Assembly (NCBI GenBank): GCA_964605715.1
Contig: CAZSDV010000061.1
Coordinates: 1-11,810 of the forward strand
Source of the DNA: JAPUME01 sp964605715
Lineage (GTDB): Bacteria; Acidobacteriota; Terriglobia; UBA7540; JAPUME01
Direction of reading: 5' to 3'
DNA length: 11,810 nt
Position 1 is the first letter of the stretch, and each line of letters begins with the position of its first letter. Shown here piece after piece: positions 6,601 through 11,810 of the stretch. Made by a program: the position numbers and the translations under genes. The notes under the pieces are model-generated. The model saw only the letters and a list, made by a program, of their open reading frames with translations, ran no database searches and was not told the origin of the DNA.

Positions 6601-8010
6601 TTATTCATCTTTCGTTTTCTTTTCCCTGATCAAAAGAATCTGCCGGGTTTCAGGCGTTACCGCAACATTTTTCCCCACCGAAAGATTCTTTACCCAAATA
6701 ACCTTTCCATTTGCTGTTACAACGGGCCAGAGTCTCTTGCGCGAAGCAGATATCTTATGCCGACAGAGCAACCTTTTCAGTTTTACTGGTTCTTGGCGCC
6801 CTGTAGGTTGAAAGCGATCCCCCGCCTCCCAGTTCCGAACCACCAAGGGAGTGGCAATCTTATGCCAATCGACACCAGCCTTTAACCTTACACCATTATA
6901 CTTTCCTCGCATTGTTCGCGTATCAATAATTTTAAATTGGAGGACTAATCCTAAGCTAGGAATTTCTTGTTCGCCCGGAGCTTTGATTGAATATCGATAG
7001 GTTCTGGGTGGGACTTCCTGTTTTGTCAGGACCAGATTTCCGAATTCTTTATGAATTATTAAGTTACAAGGAAGAGGAATTTTCCCACTTCCTGACCGGT
7101 CTGCAGTGAACCTCCGCAAAGCTTCTATCTGGTTATGTGTCAGAGAAGCGGATCCACTGCTGAAGTCTCGGATTGCTGACCTTAGAACCTTTCTTTCGAG
7201 AGCGGGAGGTAGTTGACGTAGTGCGCTGAGAGGGATGGAATGCCTCCCTCTCGTATTCGTGGTTGACTTTTTCAGCCAGTATTCAGCTGCTCTTTTTAAG
7301 TAGTCTTCCTCATCACGAGACCGTTCAGCGAGCTCTGAGAGCAATTTGGTAATTTGTGGATTAAACTCCTGTTCAAGCTTAGGCAACAAGTCAGCCCGAA
7401 CACGGTTACGCAGGAATCGCTTGTCAAAGTTACTCTGATCAACACGGAAAGGCAGACACTTTTCTTTTAGGAATTCAAGTATCTCCTGGCGCGCAATTCC
7501 TAATAAGGGACGCACAATTTTTCCTTCTAAGTTTGGATAGATTCCTGCCAGACCTTCAGTGCCGCTGCCGCGCAGCAATCGGAGCAGGACAGTTTCAGCC
7601 TGATCATTGGCCGTGTGCCCAGTGGCAATTTTATCCAGGTGACCATCTCTTATCAGTGACTGAAAAAATTCATATCGCAAGCGCCGGGCCGTGGCTTCTA
7701 AGTTGGCTCCCTTGCGATTCGCCTCACCGGCAACATCGATTTCTTGGCAGAAAATAGGGAGGTTGTGCAAAAGGGCCAGCTCCTTTACGAATAATTCATC
7801 TTCATCGGAATCAGCACCACGGAGTTTGTGGTTCAAGTGCACTAAGGCAAGCTGTAGGCCTTTGGGGAGAGCCACCTGTTTGAGCAAATGAAAAAGGCCC
7901 ACCGAATCCCCTCCACTCGAGATGGCGACGCCAACGCGATCACCGGCGCCGAAGAACCTCTTTTCCTCGAGAGAAAAATTGAATTTTCGCTGTACCTTGT
8001 TAATTTTCAA
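6601..8010 (-). CDS. tilS: tRNA(Ile)-lysidine synthase
   Basis: Uses ATP and lysine to convert C34 of the CAU-anticodon isoleucine tRNA into lysidine, so that it reads AUA and is charged with isoleucine; normally essential. The 469-residue protein has the PP-loop near the N-terminus, here SSGGDS (31-36) instead of the common SGGxDS. It also has VHLNHKLRG (57-65), the ATGHTANDQAETVLLRLLRG block (129-148), the NFDKRFLRNRVR segment (194-205), a middle helical domain, and a C-terminal TilS domain with NWEAGDRFQPTG, KLKRLLCRHKIS and VTPETRQILLI. It is full length. The start must be the TTG at 8008-8010: the frame has a TAA upstream that is the stop of the preceding gene, and no ATG or GTG lies in the 27-base gap. 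The binding site is weak, so coupling to the upstream gene is likely. Confidence 0.95.
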   Translation of the reverse strand: MKINKVQRKFNFSLEEKRFFGAGDRVGVAISSGGDSVGLFHLLKQVALPKGLQLALVHLNHKLRGADSDEDELFVKELALLHNLPIFCQEIDVAGEANRKGANLEATARRLRYEFFQSLIRDGHLDKIATGHTANDQAETVLLRLLRGSGTEGLAGIYPNLEGKIVRPLLGIARQEILEFLKEKCLPFRVDQSNFDKRFLRNRVRADLLPKLEQEFNPQITKLLSELAERSRDEEDYLKRAAEYWLKKSTTNTRGRHSIPLSALRQLPPALERKVLRSAIRDFSSGSASLTHNQIEALRRFTADRSGSGKIPLPCNLIIHKEFGNLVLTKQEVPPRTYRYSIKAPGEQEIPSLGLVLQFKIIDTRTMRGKYNGVRLKAGVDWHKIATPLVVRNWEAGDRFQPTGRQEPVKLKRLLCRHKISASRKRLWPVVTANGKVIWVKNLSVGKNVAVTPETRQILLIREKKTKDE

Positions 8011-8037
8011 TTCAGTAAATTTTCCGTTTCCGCTGCG

Positions 8038-8589
8038 TTATTGATTTTGCTGCCATTCAGGCTCTAGGTCGCAGCCCATCGCACTCACAACCCTATTAAT
8101 GTAGTTGAAGTAGGCGATTACTTGGATAGCGTCGTGAATCTCAGTATCTGAAAAACCTGCGGCTCGCAGATTTTCAATATCCTTGCGTGTACATGATGCA
8201 GGTTTTTCTGTTAACTTCTCTGCGTATTCAAGTAGTTTCTGTGTTTTTTCATCTAGATTTAACTTTCTCCAATCATTCTGGATCCGTTCAGTCAGTTTTG
8301 CATCCTTAGTTACCATACGCAGATCCTCTGCGTGAGCTAAAATTCAATAGTGACATTGGTTTGCGGAGGACACTACCACAGCTAACATTTCTCTTACAGC
8401 TCGAGGAAGCTGGGAGCGGTGGTGCATGAGCGCCTTGTAAAATTCCATCGAGGTGTGGAGCATTGCAGGGTTCAGGCTCATGATCTTCAGGACGTTGTAC
8501 ACTTTACCAGTACGCTTTAGTGCAGCTTCATACTCTTGCTTAAGTTTTCCTTTTGCTTCCTGTTCGGAGATTGTTTGAATCCAGGCCAT
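8038..8589 (-). CDS. AhpD-like peroxidase-related selenoprotein (in-frame TGA read as selenocysteine)
   Basis: One 183-residue protein encoded across an in-frame TGA at 8344-8346. Upstream residues (MAWIQTISEQEA..., NPAMLHTSMEFYKALM, REMLAVVVSSANQCHY) and downstream residues (ILAHAEDL..., NLRAAGFSDTEIHDAIQVIAYFNYINRV) are the two halves of an AhpD/carboxymuconolactone decarboxylase-fold peroxidase-related protein. The TGA replaces the second cysteine of the CxxC site: C79-H-Y-U82. Relative to mycobacterial AhpD (Glu118, Cys130, Cys133, His137) the spacing is exact: Glu67, Cys79, U82, His86. A perfect 7-bp hairpin with GGA loop follows the TGA. The ATG at 8587-8589 has GAGG at suitable spacing; one at 8601 is too close to its binding site. 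The enzyme would reduce hydroperoxides with thiols in the cytoplasm. It heads the tilS-ftsH-folP-glmM operon. Alternatives: a nonsense mutation or sequencing error. Confidence 0.85.
8317..8333 (-). promoter_or_regulatory. Candidate bacterial SECIS element
   Basis: On the minus strand ACGCAGA pairs perfectly with TCTGCGT around a GGA loop, starting 10 bases after the TGA; the apical loop begins 17 bases after it. Bacterial SECIS elements recognised by SelB have a short stem whose loop carries G in its first two positions and lies about 16-37 bases past the UGA; this one fits. A further TTAG/CTAA pairing (8337-8340 with 8306-8309) can extend the base across an internal loop. Confidence 0.7.
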
Positions 8590-8618
8590 AATGATCCTCA
8601 TGTCCTCTTGCTATATAC

Positions 8619-8647
8619 ATCCTAGCTCGGGTAAAGGTGCATGCCAA
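8619..8647 (-). promoter_or_regulatory. Candidate sigma70 promoter of the selenoprotein-tilS-ftsH-folP-glmM operon
   Basis: On the minus strand TTGGCA (8642-8647) and TAGGAT (8619-8624) are separated by exactly 17 bases, five and four matches to the consensus boxes. Transcription would start near 8612, giving a leader of about 20 bases before the ATG at 8589 with its GAGG binding site. No other good promoter is seen in the gaps between the operon's genes. Confidence 0.5.
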
Positions 8648-8659
8648 GTCGACAAGGGT

Positions 8660-8665
8660 TATAAT
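8660..8665 (+). promoter_or_regulatory. Possible -10 box of the aldo/keto-reductase-like gene
   Basis: A perfect TATAAT on the plus strand sits 10 bases before the GTG at 8675. No -35 box lies at a proper distance. If used, transcription would begin almost at that GTG, giving a leaderless or nearly leaderless mRNA, or translation would start farther down. Confidence 0.25.
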
Positions 8666-8674
8666 CTTTTTGTT

Positions 8675-9538
8675 GTGACGAACCCCCCACTTTCCATTAC
8701 CGGGAAAGGCTTACCTGGGAATCCTTTCCCACGCTATACAGATCTTGGTAATAGATGCCCGAAGGTGCTTCGTCTGGGGTTGGCAACACGAGGGAACACT
8801 CACCTGCCCGCAGCTTCGGTAAAGTACGCAGTTGAACGAGGTGTCAACTATCTGAATTGGTCGGGACATGATGATGGCATCCGACGGGCTATGCCGGACC
8901 TTGACCGGACCCGCGTGGTACTTGCCACCCAATTATATGCCCATCAGGGCCCGAAGGTGCTCCGCGAACTGGAAAAGGTCCTGAAAGACCTGAAAACAGA
9001 CTGGATAGATGTCGTAACTTTTTATTATACGGAAAGTAATTCCGAATGGAGAGAGATTTCCGGCTTAGGTGGAGCTCTAGAAGCTTTGCGTGGGGCGCAA
9101 CAACAAGGAAAGGTGCGCTTTATTGGCCTTACGACGCACCAGCGAGGTTTAGGGGCTATGGTGACTGAGACGGGCGCGGTGGACCTATTGATGATTCGAT
9201 ACAATGCTGCGCATCGAGGAGCTGAGCAAGATGTTTTTCCTGTAACTCGGAGGATGAATATACCAGTTGTATGTTACACGGCACTTCGTTGGGGTGAGCT
9301 GTTGAAGCCTACTCATGATGATCCCTCCGCGTTTAAACTCCTGCCTGCACCTGAATGGTATCGTTTTGTGCTGGCGAATCCAGCTGCAAATATTGTTTTG
9401 ACTGCTCCCAATGACCACAAAGAGCTGGAACAAGACCTGGGACTACTCAATGATTGGCGTCCTCCCGGGAAATGGGAATTTGAGCGGATGGCTGCCCATG
9501 GCAATCGGGTCCGAAAAAATGCGGGTAGTTTTTGGTAG
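8675..9538 (+). CDS. Aldo/keto-reductase-fold protein lacking the catalytic tetrad
   Basis: A 287-residue protein (from this GTG) with the layout of the aldo/keto reductase TIM barrel: YTDLGNRCPKVLRLGLATRG near the N-terminus, AVERGVNYLNWSG (53-64), RVVLATQ (80-86), a LEKVLKDLKTDWIDVVTFYY segment (99-118), GKVRFIGLTTHQRG, a MIRYNAAHRGAEQDVFP strand-helix, and a C-terminal region ending NAGSFW. The canonical catalytic residues appear changed: Asp in the NFFDTA-type motif is Asn61, Lys of the ATK motif is Gln86, His of the IDLxxLH motif is Tyr117, and no tyrosine occupies the Y position of the GHDD loop. It may therefore not be a normal NADPH oxidoreductase. The frame is open to an ATG at 8591, but that extension runs into the opposite gene's promoter and does not look like protein; the start is uncertain. 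Confidence 0.8.
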   Translation: MTNPPLSITGKGLPGNPFPRYTDLGNRCPKVLRLGLATRGNTHLPAASVKYAVERGVNYLNWSGHDDGIRRAMPDLDRTRVVLATQLYAHQGPKVLRELEKVLKDLKTDWIDVVTFYYTESNSEWREISGLGGALEALRGAQQQGKVRFIGLTTHQRGLGAMVTETGAVDLLMIRYNAAHRGAEQDVFPVTRRMNIPVVCYTALRWGELLKPTHDDPSAFKLLPAPEWYRFVLANPAANIVLTAPNDHKELEQDLGLLNDWRPPGKWEFERMAAHGNRVRKNAGSFW

Positions 9539-9556
9539 GAAGTGGAGGCTTGGTTT

Positions 9557-9579
9557 CCGTATACCATAACGGTTTTTTT
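9557..9579 (+). terminator. Weak intrinsic terminator after the aldo/keto-reductase-like gene
   Basis: CCGT (9557-9560) and ACGG (9569-9572) form a short stem with an 8-base loop followed by seven T. The stem is weak but the position, 18 bases past the stop, and the T-run support termination. The remaining gap to 9724 shows no clear promoter; a purine-rich GAGGAGG at about 9622-9628 is not followed by a useful start codon. Confidence 0.45.
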
Positions 9580-9724
9580 CAGTTTGAATTATAGAGCTCA
9601 CACACATTACCTGAGACATCAGTGAGGAGGAAATCTCGTCTTACTAAACCAATAAACAGATTGCTGCAATTGAACAAGGGTGATACGTCTATTTTTAGGT
9701 CAAGGGCTATACAGGTTAGGTAGC

Positions 9725-11197
9725 GTGTTAGAAACTCGGGAGATTACAAAAGACTTCGGTGGAACGCGTGCCTTGGATCGCGTTTCTTTCTCCGCTAGGG
9801 CTGGCGAAGTGCACGCCCTGGTGGGCAAGAATGGGGCCGGTAAATCAACCCTCATGAAGATTATCTCCGGTGCCCTTAAGCCAGACTCCGGCGCAGTTTG
9901 TATGCGCGGTCATGTCGTTCGTGTTGATAATCCTCAACAAGCACTGCGATCGGGAATTTCCATTGTTCATCAACATTCAAGCTTGGTTCCCGACCTGACG
10001 GTCGCGGAGAATATCTTCCTTGGACGAATGCCCAAAAACAGGCTAGGTCTAGTCCGTTGGAAACAACTTTACAGTGATGCAATTGGCCTGCTAGAGCATT
10101 TGGGTTTCAGTTTGGACGAGCACCGTCGTGCTGGAGATTTGGATGTTGCCAGCCAACAAGTTACCGAAATTGCTCGGGCTTTATCAGTTTCTGCGCAGGT
10201 TCTTATCATGGATGAACCTTCCGCAGTTCTAGGTCCGAGCGAACTGGGTAAGTTGTTTAGGATTATTCGTAAACTTAAATCACAAGGAAAAACAGTTATT
10301 TATGTATCACATCGCTTGGAGGAGATCTTTCAAATTTCTGATCGGGTGACAGTTCTCAGGGATGGAAAAATTGTTGGGACTTATTCTCTAGATAATCAGG
10401 TCCACCCCTCTTTTTTTATCCGGAAGATGGTTGGTAAAGATTGGGTGGAAAGGTCCCTGAAATTACCGAAAGCAACTGGCAGTGAATTATTGCGCATCCA
10501 GAACTTAACTAGAGAGGGTGCTTTCGAAAATATAAGTTTCAAGGTTCATGCAGGGGAGATTTTGGGTTTTGCTGGATTGATAGGGTCGGGTCGAACAGAA
10601 CTCTGTAAGGCGATCTTTGGTGCCAGGACTTACGATAAAGGAAGGATTTACGTTGATGGTAACCCTGTCCAAATTCACTCTCCTGATGATGCCTTGAAAC
10701 AAAAGATTGCCTACCTATCTAAGGATCGACACAAAGAAAGCTTGATCCTGTGCCAACCTATCGGTGAAAATATCACCATGTCAATTCTCGACCGGTTTAC
10801 TTCTCGTGGAATTCTTAAACTCAAGAAAGAAAGCCAATTTATTGATGAAGTAATCGGTAAGATGGGTATACGCCCGAGAGGGAGGAGACAACTGGCAGGT
10901 ACCCTCAGTGGCGGCAACCAACAGAAGGTTGCGCTGGCTAAGTGGCTGAGCACCCAGGCAAAAATTTTCCTTCTGGACGAGCCAACTGCCGGGGTGGATG
11001 TAGGTGCCAAAAGTCAAATTCATCAGCTTGTAGTGGATCTGGCGAAAAGAGGATCGGCCATCTTATTGGTTTCTTCCGATATTCCGGAGATTCTTTCCCT
11101 CTGCAACCGTATTATCGTCATGAGCAAGGGCCGAGTTACGGGGCATCTCCAATCCAAGGTGGTCAAGGAAGAGGATGTTTTACAGCTTGCCATGTAG
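9725..11197 (+). CDS. Sugar/nucleoside-type ABC transporter ATPase with two nucleotide-binding domains
   Basis: A 490-residue cytoplasmic ATPase of the RbsA/MglA/XylG type, which also includes ATPases of BMP-family nucleoside importers. First domain: Walker A GKNGAGKS (34-41), Q-loop HQHSSL (82-87), degenerate signature LDVASQQ (139-145, usually LSVGQQQ), Walker B VLIMDEP (159-165), switch His196. Second domain: the degenerate P-loop GLIGSGRT (284-291) usual for this family, perfect signature LSGGNQQKV (394-402), Walker B FLLDEPTAGVDVGAK (415-429), and SSD in place of the switch histidine, also usual. The GTG at 9725 follows AGG at close spacing and puts the start at the usual distance from the first strand; the frame extends to a GTG at 9680 with no better signal. 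No permease or binding protein is seen next to it, so the substrate is unknown. Confidence 0.93.
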   Translation: MLETREITKDFGGTRALDRVSFSARAGEVHALVGKNGAGKSTLMKIISGALKPDSGAVCMRGHVVRVDNPQQALRSGISIVHQHSSLVPDLTVAENIFLGRMPKNRLGLVRWKQLYSDAIGLLEHLGFSLDEHRRAGDLDVASQQVTEIARALSVSAQVLIMDEPSAVLGPSELGKLFRIIRKLKSQGKTVIYVSHRLEEIFQISDRVTVLRDGKIVGTYSLDNQVHPSFFIRKMVGKDWVERSLKLPKATGSELLRIQNLTREGAFENISFKVHAGEILGFAGLIGSGRTELCKAIFGARTYDKGRIYVDGNPVQIHSPDDALKQKIAYLSKDRHKESLILCQPIGENITMSILDRFTSRGILKLKKESQFIDEVIGKMGIRPRGRRQLAGTLSGGNQQKVALAKWLSTQAKIFLLDEPTAGVDVGAKSQIHQLVVDLAKRGSAILLVSSDIPEILSLCNRIIVMSKGRVTGHLQSKVVKEEDVLQLAM

Positions 11198-11208
11198 AAA
11201 GGGATGAT

Positions 11209-11247
11209 CTCGTTGCTGCTGAACAGACCTAATATTGTTACAACGAG
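11209..11247 (+). repeat. Inverted repeat after the ABC ATPase gene
   Basis: CTCGTTG (11209-11215) and CAACGAG (11241-11247) are perfect complements separated by 25 bases. There is no T-run, so this is not a standard terminator; it could be an operator-like repeat or an mRNA hairpin between the ATPase and the hydantoinase gene. The evidence is only the symmetry. Confidence 0.25.
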
Positions 11248-11302
11248 GAGCTTGACGGTCTGAGAGAAGCTGTGTTTTGCCATTAATATCTTGGATATAA
11301 GT

Positions 11303-11810
11303 ATGAGTGTCCGGTGTGGAATCGATACGGGTGGGACCTTTACTGACTTCGTTGCCCTAGATGAGGCAACTGGTGAGTTGGTTGCTTCCAAGCGACCTTC
11401 GTCGCATGATAATCCTGTAAAGGCTATCGTGGGTGTGGTTAGGGAATCAGAACTACCCCCGGAGAGCATTGACTTTTTAATTTTAGGAACTACAGTTGCC
11501 ACGAACGCGCTACTCCAGCGCAGAGGTGCGCACGTAATTTATGTCACCACTGAGGGCTTTGAAGATGTCCTCTACATTCAACGTATAAACCGCCAACACC
11601 ACTATTCCCTCGAGTGGACTAAGCCATTTCCTTTTGTTGAAATGCGCAATTGTCTGGGAGTTAAGGAGCGTACTGATGCTAGGGGAGAGGTCGTGATACC
11701 CCTAGAACAAGATCAGATGGAGCAATTGGCACAAAAAATTGAAAAGCGCCTGAAGGGTAACGAAGGCAAAGATTCAGCCATTGCAGTGTCTTTACTTTTT
11801 TCTTACCTTA
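11303..11810 (+). CDS. Hydantoinase/oxoprolinase A-type protein, N-terminal part (cut by window end)
   Basis: The first 169 codons of an ATP-dependent hydantoinase/5-oxoprolinase family subunit (HyuA type); the frame is open to the end of the window. The actin/hexokinase-like phosphate-binding motif GIDTGGTFTD occupies residues 6-15, followed by LGTTVATNALLQRRGA (61-76), VTTEGFEDVLYIQRINR (81-97) and the LGVKERTDARGEVVIPL segment (118-134), all at the expected spacing for the family. Members hydrolyse cyclic amides such as hydantoins or 5-oxoproline with ATP, usually with a HyuB partner encoded next door; acetone carboxylase subunits are related. The ATG at 11303 has a modest GGAT about eight bases upstream. 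It follows the ABC ATPase after 105 bases in the same direction, so an uptake-and-degradation unit is conceivable. Confidence 0.93.
   Translation, partial: MSVRCGIDTGGTFTDFVALDEATGELVASKRPSSHDNPVKAIVGVVRESELPPESIDFLILGTTVATNALLQRRGAHVIYVTTEGFEDVLYIQRINRQHHYSLEWTKPFPFVEMRNCLGVKERTDARGEVVIPLEQDQMEQLAQKIEKRLKGNEGKDSAIAVSLLFSYL

Noticed and set aside
8038..8601. Two separate genes, or a pseudogene broken by a nonsense codon
   Set aside because: Each half alone lacks half of the fold, the frame is intact on both sides, the stop is specifically TGA at the catalytic Cys position and a SECIS-like hairpin follows. Decay or error remains possible but is less likely.
8591..8674. N-terminal extension of the aldo/keto-reductase-like protein from the ATG at 8591
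   Set aside because: It would overlap the opposite gene's promoter and leader, has no binding site, and its residues do not resemble the family; the GTG at 8675 is preferred, though not proven.
9618..9723. Short plus-strand frame after GAGGAGG upstream of the ABC ATPase
   Set aside because: It would use the GTG that overlaps the purine-rich stretch itself, is about 33 codons long and has no protein-like features.
1..11810. tRNA genes, CRISPR arrays, insertion sequences, attachment sites or replication origins
   Set aside because: No cloverleaf, regularly spaced repeats, transposase or integrase motifs, terminal inverted repeats or DnaA-box clusters were seen by eye.

Overview
The window looks like a chromosomal segment of a bacterium with moderate GC, most likely a member of the Acidobacteriota or a relative. 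This is an inference from two things: the gene order tilS-ftsH-folP-glmM, and two small secreted three-cysteine proteins of a kind I associate with that phylum. No rRNA, tRNA, insertion sequence, CRISPR array or phage gene was seen.

Left part (1-2018): a 45-residue very basic protein on the minus strand; two divergent paralogous secreted proteins (minus 325-663, plus 964-1299) sharing a 300 bp promoter region whose rightward half encodes a structured leader; a strong intrinsic terminator; a four-cysteine zinc-ribbon-like protein on the plus strand; and a 72-residue unknown protein on the minus strand.

Centre (2060-8589, all minus strand): a housekeeping operon reading leftwards: AhpD-like peroxidase, tilS, ftsH, folP, glmM, perhaps ending with the 72-residue gene. 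It links tRNA-Ile lysidine formation, membrane protein quality control, folate synthesis and cell-wall precursor synthesis. The first gene is the main discovery. An ordinary ORF finder splits it into two reading frames (8344-8589 and 8038-8316), but these are in the same frame, separated by one TGA. That TGA sits exactly where the family has the second cysteine of its CxxC site (giving C-H-Y-U), the AhpD glutamate and histidine positions are preserved, and a perfect hairpin with a GGA loop follows at the spacing expected of a bacterial SECIS element. I annotate it as one selenoprotein gene, 8038-8589. A plausible promoter at 8619-8647 would serve the operon.

Right part (8675-11810, plus strand): a divergently oriented aldo/keto-reductase-fold protein that seems to lack the whole catalytic tetrad; a two-domain sugar/nucleoside-type ABC ATPase without a visible permease or binding protein; and the first 169 codons of a hydantoinase/oxoprolinase A-type protein running off the end of the window.
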